From the IMG/VR virus record IMGVR_UViG_3300042465_002820, positions 1 through 32,268 of that record: a stretch of DNA of 32,268 nt, one strand, 5' to 3'. The stretch's first letter is position 1, and each line of letters starts with the position of its first letter. The position numbers and the translations under genes were made by a program. This stretch comes from a virus. The notes beneath the pieces were generated by a model. The model did no database searches, was not told where the DNA came from, and worked only from the letters and a program-made list of their open reading frames with translations. Shown piece after piece: positions 9,501-15,290 of this stretch.

Positions 9501-10209
9501 TGTCTAAATTTGGTTCAGACTGAGTTAACATGCCATCCGTGCTGATATCAATGGGTAATATATCAAAGGTTAAATTTAAACCATCTACGTTTCCACCAAT
9601 AGAGTAGTTTGTTAATAACTCCGTACCTAAATTATTAAAATTATAAACTTCAAATAAATTCCCTGTGGAAGTATTAGTGCTTCTTTTTGTGGGTGTACCA
9701 AACTGATTGTTGGAATTAAATGCCGCGTTCATTACTTTAATGAAACGTTCGTATTCTAATTCACTGGGATCTGCTCCCCACATAATTGTCTTATTAGAAA
9801 GATTCACACCAGTGCTGTCTAATATCGACTCTGACGTGTTGATTGCAACGACTTTCATAAAGCCTTGTGCTGGACGAACACGCTTGGGTTTATATGAAAG
9901 CATACGTGCAATACGCAACACACTTTCACGTTTTTCTGCTGTGTCTAAAATATTTTCTCTGGCATTTAAATCCATGCGGAATGCTAGATTTTGACCTACA
10001 TAAGCAACCAAGTCTACCAATGCAATAAATTCGCTGTTTTGTGTATAATCGTTGAACTCTTCGGGGTAGTTGAATTGCACATAGTTGATCATCGACTGGC
10101 GTAGTGTGTCGAAATCGTAGCTACGGAATTCTGCGTTCTTAAAACTAGAATAGACTACTGTCCAGTCTTCTGCTCCGTATAAGTTTTCTTGTCTAATTGC
10201 CTTTGGCAT
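6583..10209 (-). CDS. 6: Baseplate wedge protein gp6
   Basis: 1208 aa, about twice T4 gp6 (660 aa). gp6 forms the inner wedge ring that ties the hub to the outer baseplate and controls sheath contraction. Residues about 45-120 carry the family hallmark: a tract like YPEEFNDYTQNSEFIALVD, then NLAFRMDLNARE and, after RIARML, SYKPKRVRPA, closely following T4 gp6. The extra length is in the middle and C-terminal half and includes a Gly/Thr module (residues 615-663) inside a domain with GMLQIDNELFTYT before and NTFTGVRRAQQGT after it. It starts 10 nt after gp25 with an AGGAT-type ribosome site, and its TGA overlaps the ATG of the giant protein. Part of the late operon promoted at 10606-10613. Confidence 0.93.
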   Translation of the reverse strand: MPKAIRQENLYGAEDWTVVYSSFKNAEFRSYDFDTLRQSMINYVQFNYPEEFNDYTQNSEFIALVDLVAYVGQNLAFRMDLNARENILDTAEKRESVLRIARMLSYKPKRVRPAQGFMKVVAINTSESILDSTGVNLSNKTIMWGADPSELEYERFIKVMNAAFNSNNQFGTPTKRSTNTSTGNLFEVYNFNNLGTELLTNYSIGGNVDGLNLTFDILPIDISTDGMLTQSEPNLDSAFSVMYRNDGKGVGSTKTGFFCLVKQGTLVSIVEQIYSPSANLVIDIPSTGNISEEDFYVQSIDDTGAILKSWKKVGDLNFSNIVLNEYNGSERDLYEVIYSDADITSIKFGDGAFTNVPTGQIKVWYRIAENDFVRVKAGDVTNITFNIGYANANNQAQTLTITLELQDNMITGLPSETVDEIKRNAPEAFYSKNRMVTGDDYNGFLPTLNSDVLIMKAENRTFSGHSRYVDLSDPTGKSRPLIEFGDDGYMYKDELSKNTYIADDASQRSVDLLDEYIEKQLTDIGLLNFYYGKLNLSGITGSTSTQYFPSVKLEKTIYYATTVDAMDATSTIITIPVESLYNTLNAFDNFDIDGGMLQIDNELFTYTSIPVITVNAGSFINGKTYTIISIGTTNFTAIGASSNTTGVSFVATGAGSGSGTASALGNTFTGVRRAQQGTSKAAHASGSQAFKVGDYRWRYSYNDLTSSNGFISESLASKVPMKLGFTTGGELRAMRPGSLIKLKNDVGDTRWVTVSDIRGDGLGIENIDYVYTGLLSNGHGPVEINASVTDTERLVEILPPFARVFDTVTRELIIEKLEEKVSFALKFDNLTPKWTIITTPVNTTANYNSNSNSTGWILNVTRESNGWTITSRQLDYVFGSEGLIRFYNINFAATFNPNFKSVSNDYISLVTLDSSSKLSVLKKYRISGYYVYDDGYTDNSKVKVTPLDLDNDFLPDDPNHFNAIIGASEIALINYEEGSFSYNVPAPLTTNENILETVNGKMDLAFKWEHNTNIDQTLNPSLTNIIDAYVLTKTYNDDYVSWKKKNDANTVAPLPPTTEELRDNFANLVEYKMITDEVIFHPVKFKPLFGTLADPEFQAQFKVVKSLKTKLTDSEIKSKVIDAIDTFFTPGNFGFGEIFYFTELAAYIHTALKTELNSVVIVPISAEGRFGTLFQIQPDSNEVVTSVAGVSDIIVISEITDSNIRISR
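8221..8367 (-). repeat. Gly/Thr-rich protein module inserted in gp6
   Basis: Codons 615-663 of gp6: NAGSFINGKTYTI, then GTTNFTAIGASSNTTG and FVATGAGSGSGTASA. The flanks, ELFTYTSIPVITV before and LGNTFTGVRRAQQG after, look like two halves of one beta domain of the phage type 'I-D-N-E ... G-V-x-R-A-Q-x-G-T ... H-x-x-G'. The module therefore seems to sit in a loop of an older domain. Confidence 0.75.
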
Positions 10210-10219
10210 AGTTTATCCT

Positions 10220-10600
10220 TTATCCGAGTTCTCGTTCAGCGGTCAAGTTTCTGTTAAACACCGCTACTAATTCTGTTTCTGTGGCAGTTGGAACATATCT
10301 TAAAATAATAGTTACTATAATTGTATGTTCGTTATCTACTATATCCATGTCCAATAAATCTAGTCTAGGATCTTTTGTTACAATACGCAGACAATCTGCT
10401 CTAATAGTGTCTATAGTTTCGTCAGTTAATGGATCAAACAATAGATCCCAAACAATGCTTCCGAACTCAGGACTCATTACTCGTTCACCTTTACGAGTAT
10501 AGAACTCGTTAAGCAAGTCGCGTTTTGCAAGGTTAATATCGTAGAGTTTGAAATTTCCCCACGTTTTATCGACAGTACTGTAACCTTTGAATTTTCTCAT
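10220..10600 (-). CDS. 25: Baseplate wedge protein gp25 (sheath initiator)
   Basis: 126 aa, a normal length for the GPW/gp25 family (T4 gp25 is 132 aa). It caps the wedge and primes polymerisation of the tail sheath. The conserved core is visible: NEFYTRKGERVMSPEFGS at residues 31-48, then WDLLFDPLTDETID, with the Glu/Pro/Arg-type core of the family. First gene of the late wedge operon. The ATG lies 5 nt after a late promoter box and has no Shine-Dalgarno sequence, so its message is probably leaderless. Identification is firm. Confidence 0.96.
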   Translation of the reverse strand: MRKFKGYSTVDKTWGNFKLYDINLAKRDLLNEFYTRKGERVMSPEFGSIVWDLLFDPLTDETIDTIRADCLRIVTKDPRLDLLDMDIVDNEHTIIVTIILRYVPTATETELVAVFNRNLTAERELG

Positions 10601-10605
10601 ACATG

Positions 10606-10613
10606 TATTTATT
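10606..10613 (-). promoter_or_regulatory. Late promoter box AATAAATA for gp25-gp6-giant operon
   Basis: AATAAATA on the minus strand matches the T4-type late box (TATAAATA) in 7 of 8 bases and the cyanophage form NATAAATA fully. In T4 the +1 is six bases after the box. Here that base is the A of the gp25 ATG at 10600. Confidence 0.7.
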
Positions 10614-10644
10614 ATAGAATAATGTATGTAGATAACGAGTCAAC

Positions 10645-10672
10645 AAAAAAGGCACATAAAGTGCCTTTTTTT
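10645..10672. terminator. Bidirectional rho-independent terminator
   Basis: A6-GGCAC-ATAAA-GTGCC-T7: a 5-bp GC-rich stem extended by A/T pairs, with U runs on either strand. On the minus strand it ends the HNH transcript, whose TAA stop (10671-10673) overlaps it, and so isolates the wedge operon downstream. Confidence 0.9.
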
Positions 10673-11210
10673 ATCCTGTCGCTATAAGTTTATCGTTATA
10701 GCCCAGATACTCTGCCCACGCAGGATCCCGCATTTGATAAGGGTTATATTGTTTGACAACTTTGACCATTTGCCAGTAGTTTGGCTCTTTAGGCTTAGTC
10801 TTTGGCTCGATGGCTTTAGCACCTTTAAGCCAATTACAAGTACCACAGCAAGTGACTAAGTTACTCCATGAACTATCTCCACCTTTACTTTTTGGCTTGA
10901 CATGATCCAGGGTTAAATCTTTAGCTTGAAACTGATCTCCGCAATACTGACAAGTATAGTTGTCACGCAAATAAACCATTTTTCGATTAAACAATACTTT
11001 ATGTTTTGGTCTCACATAACGTCTAGTCATAATGATACTTGGCACAGGAATTGCCAGTTTTTGACTGTGAACTACCCAATCGTCGTACTCTTTGACCACA
11101 CTAACTTTGTTTAGAAAAACAAGTTTAATAGCCATAGTCCAATCCACAACGCTGGGAGGTAACATAGATAGCGGAGTGCCGTCGCTGTTTAGTAATAGTG
11201 TATCACTCAT
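10671..11210 (-). CDS. HNH endonuclease
   Basis: 179 aa. A zinc/beta-beta-alpha-metal HNH nuclease is seen in the middle: CQYC (C87, C90), LTLDHVKPKSKGG with D102-H103, SNLVTCCGTCN with N117, C122, C125 and N126, then KG. The first 75 residues (LNSDGTPLSMLPPS, DWTMAIKLVFLNKV, RRYVRPK) match a type common in bacteria and phages as a free-standing HNH protein. It probably cuts or nicks double-stranded DNA. The target is not predictable, and homing, packaging or host-DNA roles are all possible. It sits alone between two terminated units with its own consensus promoter. Only a weak ribosome site is visible. Confidence 0.92.
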   Translation of the reverse strand: MSDTLLLNSDGTPLSMLPPSVVDWTMAIKLVFLNKVSVVKEYDDWVVHSQKLAIPVPSIIMTRRYVRPKHKVLFNRKMVYLRDNYTCQYCGDQFQAKDLTLDHVKPKSKGGDSSWSNLVTCCGTCNWLKGAKAIEPKTKPKEPNYWQMVKVVKQYNPYQMRDPAWAEYLGYNDKLIATG

Positions 11211-11250
11211 ATTTTTATTTAATCTTATAAATCGGTAAGCCGTAAAAATA

Positions 11251-11279
11251 ATTATACAGCATTAAATATGTATTGTCAA
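11251..11279 (-). promoter_or_regulatory. Consensus sigma70 promoter for the HNH gene
   Basis: On the minus strand TTGACA (11279-11274), a 17-nt spacer and TATAAT (11256-11251), a perfect match to consensus. Expected start is near 11244, giving a leader of about 34 nt before the ATG at 11210. Confidence 0.88.
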
Positions 11280-11305
11280 CTATGACAGTTTTTAAGGAGA
11301 TTGAA

Positions 11306-11515
11306 ATGGACATCGACTCACTGGAACATCACATCAGAACTGTGGACAATCGTCACACCCAAGTAGCAAGACAAATCGAACAAATCACAGCCCAAAAATC
11401 TTGGGACGAATATCAAGTAGAAACACTTAAAAAAGAAAAACTCAAACTCAAAGACGAGCTAGCCATGTTTTACCGGAGACGGCATGAGCTTATGCAAGAA
11501 CATCACTACGAATAA
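11306..11515 (+). CDS. Small coiled-coil protein, DUF465/YdcH-like
   Basis: 69 aa from ATG 11306, chosen because AAGGAG (11294-11299) is correctly spaced. An in-frame ATG at 11282 is less likely. The sequence is almost wholly helical and charged: a first helix LEHHIRTVDNRHTQVARQI, a short turn (SWDEYQ), then LKKEKLKLKDELAMFYRR. The ending K-K-E-K-L-x-L-K-D-E is the hallmark of the DUF465 (YdcH) family of short antiparallel coiled coils, whose function is unknown. First gene of the early region. I see no convincing promoter in front of it. Its TAA is followed at once by the next promoter. Confidence 0.75.
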   Translation: MDIDSLEHHIRTVDNRHTQVARQIEQITAQKSWDEYQVETLKKEKLKLKDELAMFYRRRHELMQEHHYE

Positions 11516-11544
11516 TTGACACAAATTCGATAATATTGTATAAT
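11516..11544 (+). promoter_or_regulatory. Consensus sigma70 promoter (cassette 1)
   Basis: TTGACA (11516-11521), 17-nt spacer, TATAAT (11539-11544): a perfect consensus. The -35 box begins on the base after the TAA at 11513-11515. The -10 box lies in the left arm of a long inverted repeat. Confidence 0.93.
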
Positions 11545-11575
11545 ACTTGCTTGTACCACACAAGCGAGTATTATA
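11539..11575. repeat. 16-bp inverted repeat spanning -10 box to start codon
   Basis: Left arm 11539-11554 (TATAATACTTGCTTGT), loop ACCAC, right arm 11560-11575 (ACAAGCGAGTATTATA), with 15 of 16 positions complementary and the last a T/G (G-U in RNA). It covers the -10 box, the likely start site and the A of the ATG. No T run follows, so a terminator is unlikely. It looks like an operator or an RNA hairpin over the start codon. Confidence 0.85.
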
Positions 11576-11865
11576 TGAATGTAGCAAACTACAAACAAAA
11601 ATATGCAAAAACAGGCTCAAGCAAATTAATTTTTCTTAAAAAAGACAAAATTAATAGCACACATAAATGGGTAGAGTATGCTTTGGATATTGTAGATATG
11701 TCTTCTATGTTAATGCAAACAAATAATTTAAAAGACAAATATGCATTAATGGATGCATTAGATACTGCACAACGTAAAAAAGATTGGCATTATCGCCAGG
11801 AAAACTTTCGTTTGCAAGATGCCATGCGTATTTTTGAAGCCGCTAGAGACGTAGCCAAAAAGTAA
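11575..11865 (+). CDS. Hypothetical early protein, 96 aa
   Basis: Starts at ATG 11575, since a longer reading in this frame would begin upstream of the transcription start. Not recognised. The sequence is basic and helical (NYKQKYAKTGSSKLIFLKK, then ALDTAQRKKDWHYRQENFR), with no membrane segment or metal-binding cysteines. There is no good ribosome site and the start codon sits at the end of a dyad, so its translation may depend on how that hairpin folds. It is a single-gene cassette between two consensus promoters, as expected of a small early protein acting on host functions, but nothing in the sequence shows a function. Confidence 0.7.
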   Translation: MNVANYKQKYAKTGSSKLIFLKKDKINSTHKWVEYALDIVDMSSMLMQTNNLKDKYALMDALDTAQRKKDWHYRQENFRLQDAMRIFEAARDVAKK

Positions 11866-11894
11866 TTGACACAAATTCACTTTTGTGTTATAAT
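11866..11894 (+). promoter_or_regulatory. Consensus sigma70 promoter (cassette 2)
   Basis: TTGACA (11866-11871), 17-nt spacer, TATAAT (11889-11894). It begins directly after the stop TAA of the previous gene and shares TAATTGACACAAATTC with cassette 1. A 7-bp inverted repeat, ACACAAA (11869-11875) / TTTGTGT (11882-11888), lies across the -35 end and the spacer. Confidence 0.92.
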
Positions 11895-11921
11895 ATACAC
11901 TTGTTCAACAAAGGAGTTACT

Positions 11922-12188
11922 ATGCCTACTTTAACTAATGCACAAAGCGCACAAATTAATAACACAGAAGTATACACTTTAGATTATGAAGCAGAAGCCC
12001 TACAAAGTTACGATGATACAGGCGATGATCTTATGGACGAGCTCGAAGTACGTGCAACTAATGTTATTTTGGAACAAACAAACTGGGACGCCCGAGAAGA
12101 TTTGGGAGGTATCACAGTTTACTTCAAAGATAACACTTTAGTTGCATTCTACGATTACGAGCAGTTTAAAGGTACTGTTTTTAATTAA
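11922..12188 (+). CDS. Hypothetical acidic early protein, 88 aa
   Basis: ATG 11922 is set by AAGGAG at 11911-11916. Not recognised. The middle is strongly acidic (DYEAEALQSYDDTGDD and LMDELEV) and the C-terminal third is a probable beta segment (GGITVYFKDNTLVAFYDYEQF). No cysteines and no membrane segment. The acidic character recalls small phage proteins that mimic DNA or bind host enzymes, but that is a guess. It is the only gene of its cassette, with a consensus promoter in front and a hairpin plus T9 directly behind. Confidence 0.7.
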   Translation: MPTLTNAQSAQINNTEVYTLDYEAEALQSYDDTGDDLMDELEVRATNVILEQTNWDAREDLGGITVYFKDNTLVAFYDYEQFKGTVFN

Positions 12189-12217
12189 TTGACATCTAGT
12201 CTCTATGCTGTTATAAT
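12189..12217 (+). promoter_or_regulatory. Consensus sigma70 promoter for DNA ligase (cassette 3)
   Basis: TTGACA (12189-12194), 17-nt spacer, TATAAT (12212-12217), starting on the base after a TAA for the third time in this region. The -10 box lies in the loop of a perfect 10-bp inverted repeat. Expected start is about 12224, followed by GGAGA and ATG 12248. Confidence 0.93.
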
Positions 12218-12238
12218 ATAGCATAGAGATTTTTTTTT
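12200..12238 (+). terminator. Terminator-like stem-loop overlapping the ligase promoter
   Basis: TCTCTATGCT (12200-12209) pairs perfectly with AGCATAGAGA (12220-12229) across a 10-nt loop holding TATAAT, followed by nine Ts (12230-12238). This has the form of a rho-independent terminator for the upstream small gene. The same bases serve as promoter and leader for the ligase. Confidence 0.75.
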
Positions 12239-12247
12239 GGAGACCAA

Positions 12248-13564
12248 ATGTCCGATCCTTGCTATTATGTTATCAGCAGTTTAGAAGATCATAATCTTCG
12301 CACTAACAAAGAACAAATCATCCTTGCTCAAGCAGAAGCAGGCAACAATGAATTTTTTCATGGCTGTCGTCTTGCACTAGACAGCACAATTACATTTGGC
12401 ATTAAACAAGTTCCAGAACGTAGCGGACCTGACGGTCCTGGTGTTGACTGGGAATCATTTACACTTGTCCTTACAGGATTTGTTAATAGAAGTCTGACAG
12501 GTAATCTTGCTCGTGACACTATTAACCAATTAATGTCTAACTGTACTAATGCACAATGGAACGATTGGTATCGTCGTATCCTTATCAAAGATCTACGCTG
12601 TGGTCTCAGCGAAAAAACAATTAACAAAGTAGTGGAGAAGAAATATGCTGATTATGCTATTCCTGTTTTTGGTTGTCAGCTTGCTCACGATAGTGCTAAC
12701 CATGAAAGCAAAGTCACAGGGAAGAGGTTTATCGAAGTTAAACTTGATGGTGTTCGTGTTATCAGTATTATACACCCTGATGGTCGTGTCAATATGTTTA
12801 GTCGCAATGGTAAAGAGTTTGTTAACTTTCCTCACATAGCAGAACAGTTTGCCGCTATTGCAGATACATTGTTAGAGCCTTGGGTGTTTGATGGCGAGAT
12901 TATGAGCAGTAGTTTCCAGGACTTAATGAAACAGGTACATCGTAAAAGTGATGTACAAGCCGAAGATGCCGTGCTACATTTGTTTGATTGTATTCCGTTG
13001 GTACATTTTGAAAAAGGCACATGGAATGCTACGCAAGAATTCCGCAGTAGTCATTTAACAGAGTTTATGCTTCATCATCAAGATTCATTGCCTAATATGA
13101 CAATGGTAGGACAAGAACTTGTAGATTTGGACTCTGAAGCAGGACAACGCAAATACAAAGAGATTAATGCACTGGCCATCGAAGGCGGCTACGAAGGCAT
13201 TATGATCAAGGATCCCAGTGCTCCTTATGAATGCAAGCGCAGTCATGCTTGGTTAAAACTAAAGCCTTTTATTGAAGTAAGTTTGGAGGTACAAGGTGTT
13301 GAAGAAGGTACAGGACGAAATGAAGGACGACTGGGTGCGCTCATATGCAGTGGAGACGACGGAGGCAAGTTTATTCAAGTTAATTGTGGTAGCGGGTTCA
13401 CTGATAATGACCGCATTGACTATTGGACTAATCGTAATACACTTTTTGGAGCAGTGGTTGAAGTAAGAGCAGATGCTGTCACACAGAACCAAGACGGCAC
13501 ATATAGTCTGCGATTTCCTAGATTTCTACGATTCCGCGGATTTGAAGCAGGAGAAAAACTATGA
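12248..13564 (+). CDS. 30: ATP-dependent DNA ligase (gp30-like)
   Basis: 438 aa. Seals nicks in duplex DNA through a covalent lysyl-AMP. Motif I is EVKLDGVR with K165 as the adenylated lysine (T4 gp30 uses K159). Motif III is FDGEIM (214-219), motif IV is EGGYEGIMIKD and motif V is AWLKLKP, followed by an OB-fold region (GRNEGRLGALIC ... RFPRFLRFRG). Residues 1-150 form the helical N-terminal domain expected of phage ligases. T4 gp30 is 487 aa. The start has GGAGA in front and follows its own promoter. The stop overlaps the next ATG (ATGA). It would act in Okazaki-fragment joining and recombination alongside gp46/47. Confidence 0.95.
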   Translation: MSDPCYYVISSLEDHNLRTNKEQIILAQAEAGNNEFFHGCRLALDSTITFGIKQVPERSGPDGPGVDWESFTLVLTGFVNRSLTGNLARDTINQLMSNCTNAQWNDWYRRILIKDLRCGLSEKTINKVVEKKYADYAIPVFGCQLAHDSANHESKVTGKRFIEVKLDGVRVISIIHPDGRVNMFSRNGKEFVNFPHIAEQFAAIADTLLEPWVFDGEIMSSSFQDLMKQVHRKSDVQAEDAVLHLFDCIPLVHFEKGTWNATQEFRSSHLTEFMLHHQDSLPNMTMVGQELVDLDSEAGQRKYKEINALAIEGGYEGIMIKDPSAPYECKRSHAWLKLKPFIEVSLEVQGVEEGTGRNEGRLGALICSGDDGGKFIQVNCGSGFTDNDRIDYWTNRNTLFGAVVEVRADAVTQNQDGTYSLRFPRFLRFRGFEAGEKL

Positions 13565-13758
13565 ACAAGGGTAAACTTGAAATTGATTTCGAAACCGCAG
13601 ATCGAATTGCAGTAATTGTGCTCAAGGAACAGCGCCAGTACCTCAAGAAAGAACTAAAAGATTTTAAAAAAGGCGAATACTTGCACCCTGAAGATGTTGT
13701 GAATAATACTCGCGTAGTGCAGGCTTTAGATACTGTAATTAAACATTTTGGTGGCTAA
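13561..13758 (+). CDS. Conserved-type hypothetical protein, 65 aa
   Basis: Its ATG overlaps the ligase stop (ATGA), so it is coupled to ligase translation. The sequence is helical and charged (KEQRQYLKKELKDF), then GEYLHPEDVV and a C-terminal helix ending IKHFGG. The layout 'LKKELKD ... HPEDVV ... LD.VIK..GG' is, from memory, like small proteins in T4-like cyanophages. No function is known to me. It has no metal site or membrane segment. Confidence 0.75.
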   Translation: MNKGKLEIDFETADRIAVIVLKEQRQYLKKELKDFKKGEYLHPEDVVNNTRVVQALDTVIKHFGG

Positions 13759-13784
13759 AGTTTTTAACCTGGAGAAAAACTATA

Positions 13785-14036
13785 ATGGGAAATCAAACTG
13801 ATTACTTTGAAAAAAATGGATATATGCCAACATGGTACCTCGGAGATCGAGTGTTTGGTTATTGGAATAAAATTCCATTTATTGGAACAGTTGGCAACGA
13901 CACAGTAATCAATCACACAGAAGGACCACGTATCAGTGTGCATTTGGATTTACCCATCAAGTTTGACAAACAAATACATCATGTTATAATAGTAAAACAC
14001 AGGGATATTAAGGCCTTGCGTGAATACACAGATTAA
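13785..14036 (+). CDS. Hypothetical protein, 83 aa
   Basis: ATG 13785 follows a GGAG ribosome site (about 13771-13774). Not recognised. Aromatic and beta-rich (YMPTWYLGDRVFGYWNK, then PFIGTVGND and ISVHLDLPIKF), like a small SH3/KOW-like barrel, though no signature supports this. A promoter for the following genes lies inside its last quarter. Confidence 0.7.
   Translation: MGNQTDYFEKNGYMPTWYLGDRVFGYWNKIPFIGTVGNDTVINHTEGPRISVHLDLPIKFDKQIHHVIIVKHRDIKALREYTD
13963..13990 (+). promoter_or_regulatory. Intragenic sigma70 promoter
   Basis: TTGACA (13963-13968), 16-nt spacer, TATAAT (13985-13990), inside the 83-aa gene. The start near 13997 would give about 60 nt of leader to ATG 14057 and drive the downstream chain of overlapping small genes. 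Confidence 0.72.
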
Positions 14037-14056
14037 CGAACTGTATAAGGAAATAT

Positions 14057-14278
14057 ATGTATAAAACAATGTACAAAGAAGTTGAAGTAGATGTTGACTT
14101 GTCAGACTTTGAAACCGATGATTTAATTGAAGAATTAGAAAGTCGTGGTGCAGGCACCGGTGAGTTTGGTGATGGCAAAGATATCCTAATGGTTATCTAT
14201 GAAAAGCGTAGATTGGGTCAAGACTATCAAACAGAACTTGAACAACTGATTTGGTTAGGTCTCGGCAAGTTTGTATGA
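14057..14278 (+). CDS. Hypothetical acidic protein, 73 aa
   Basis: Start supported by AAGGA about 8 nt upstream. The sequence is acidic (VEVDVDLSDFETDDLIEELE), then GAGTGEFGDGKD and a helical tail. Not recognised. The DLIEELESRG segment resembles a short helix common in small phage proteins but gives no function. The stop overlaps the next start (ATGA). Confidence 0.7.
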   Translation: MYKTMYKEVEVDVDLSDFETDDLIEELESRGAGTGEFGDGKDILMVIYEKRRLGQDYQTELEQLIWLGLGKFV

Positions 14279-14577
14279 TAGCTATTACTATAGCTATACA
14301 AAATCCCAGCTTTCGGGATTGGAAGAGTTTTAAGAATATTCGTAATTGGTCCAGTGATACTCCTTTTAAAAATAAGTTCTGGGAGTTCGAGCTAATAAAG
14401 AATGACTGCATTGTTGAGATTGACTTTACTGTAAAAACTCGATGCGATCATGCTGGCGTCACACTACGTCTGGGATTGTTCGGCTACAGTTTTAATGCAA
14501 GTGTGTACGATAACAGACACTGGGACTATGAAAAGAACAGATATGTGATTTATGACAATCAAGGAGAGAGATTATGA
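14275..14577 (+). CDS. Hypothetical protein, 100 aa
   Basis: ATG 14275 is chosen because it overlaps the previous stop (ATGA), like its neighbours. Probably a single beta domain with many aromatics: IRNWSSDTPFKNKFWEFEL, then IVEIDFTVKTRCDHAGVTL and LGLFGYSFNASVYDNRHW. No catalytic motif was recognised. The cluster R-C-D-H could bind a metal, but one such cluster is not evidence. Coupled to both neighbours. Confidence 0.72.
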   Translation: MIAITIAIQNPSFRDWKSFKNIRNWSSDTPFKNKFWEFELIKNDCIVEIDFTVKTRCDHAGVTLRLGLFGYSFNASVYDNRHWDYEKNRYVIYDNQGERL

Positions 14578-14891
14578 AAAACTGGATACGAACAAAACTA
14601 CATAACTTTATATGGCCAGAGCAAGAAGCATCAAGAGATCCTTATGGCAGCGATATAAAAGTGAATTCTATTAGTAGTGCTAGACATCACGGTCATAGTA
14701 CATTAAGCGGTGCAACAGAACCTTTGAGATTTACAATATACAATGCTTCAGGAGGCAAAATTGTCGAAATCAGTCACTACGATCAAAAAACAGATCGGAA
14801 CAGTACGAGCTTACATATTATTAACAATGACGAAGACTTTGGAGAAAGTATTGGAAAGATTGCGTTCATTGAGTTACTTAAAAAAGGATAA
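14574..14891 (+). CDS. Hypothetical protein, 105 aa
   Basis: ATG overlaps the previous stop (ATGA). The N-terminus is basic and amphipathic (MKNWIRTKLHNFIWPEQE). The rest looks beta-rich (EPLRFTIYNASGGKIVEI, then TSLHIINNDEDFGESIGK). From memory it resembles T4-like phage hypothetical proteins with a 'GG.I.E...YD.KTDR......I..DE..G..I..I' pattern. No function is assigned. Confidence 0.7.
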   Translation: MKNWIRTKLHNFIWPEQEASRDPYGSDIKVNSISSARHHGHSTLSGATEPLRFTIYNASGGKIVEISHYDQKTDRNSTSLHIINNDEDFGESIGKIAFIELLKKG

Positions 14892-14895
14892 GGTC

Positions 14896-15132
14896 ATGCT
14901 CACTGAAAAAGAAATCGGTTCAATACTTGCCGCACAGTTAATGGCTACTATCAGGAACAGAGACCAGTCTTATGTCAGCGGCGTCGGTGCTCAATACTCA
15001 TATTTAGAAGCGCCTGGTAAAAAGATTATGGCAGAACTTACAGAAATGATGTTTATCAAAGCAGTAGAATGCGACAAGAAACGTAGACAAGATGATGTTG
15101 AGCAACTTGTAATGGATAATCTTAAAAAATGA
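14896..15132 (+). CDS. Hypothetical protein, 78 aa
   Basis: ATG 14896 is preceded by AGG at 14891-14893. The longer in-frame reading from 14743 overlaps the previous gene and is rejected. Mostly helical (LTEKEIGSILAAQLMATI, then KKIMAELTEMMFIKAVE and a charged tail). Not recognised. The stop overlaps the start of the next small gene (ATGA). Confidence 0.7.
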   Translation: MLTEKEIGSILAAQLMATIRNRDQSYVSGVGAQYSYLEAPGKKIMAELTEMMFIKAVECDKKRRQDDVEQLVMDNLKK

Positions 15133-15290
15133 AATGTACTACTTGTAGACAAGAGTATTCGATTCTCTGCAATTACAATCAAGGCCGATGTCCTCATCAC
15201 GAACCTATAATTAATCTTCACTCATTAAGATTTTATAACTTTTTTCAAAGTATTAAAAATGTTTACAACAAACTCAAGTCTAAAGTATAA
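15129..15290 (+). CDS. Small Cys/His-rich protein, 53 aa (possible zinc ribbon)
   Basis: A short ORF with ATG 15129 overlapping the previous stop (ATGA). The N-terminal half is MKCTTCRQEYSILCNYNQG followed by RCPHHE, with Cys at 3, 6, 14 and 21 and a His pair at 23-24. This CxxC...C...C-P-H-H layout fits a small zinc-binding knuckle. The C-terminal half is basic (LRFYNFFQSIKNVYNKLKSK). It overlaps the next gene by 32 nt in another frame. Start coupling and metal-binding spacing support it as real. Function unknown. Confidence 0.6.
   Translation: MKCTTCRQEYSILCNYNQGRCPHHEPIINLHSLRFYNFFQSIKNVYNKLKSKV

Noticed and set aside
11273-11515. Longer start (TTG 11273 or ATG 11282) for the DUF465-like gene
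   Set aside because: AAGGAG at 11294-11299 is spaced for ATG 11306, and TTG 11273 lies in the -35 box of the HNH promoter.
11546-11568. Hairpin at cassette 1 as a rho-independent terminator
   Set aside because: No T run follows on the plus strand, and the stem continues symmetrically into the -10 box and ATG, which suits an operator or leader hairpin better.
14743-14895. Long N-terminal extension of the 78-aa gene
   Set aside because: It overlaps most of the previous gene in another frame, and a proper AGG ribosome site precedes ATG 14896.
15206-15211. TATAAT as a promoter -10 box
   Set aside because: No TTGACA-like box lies 16-18 nt upstream; an AT-rich chance match.
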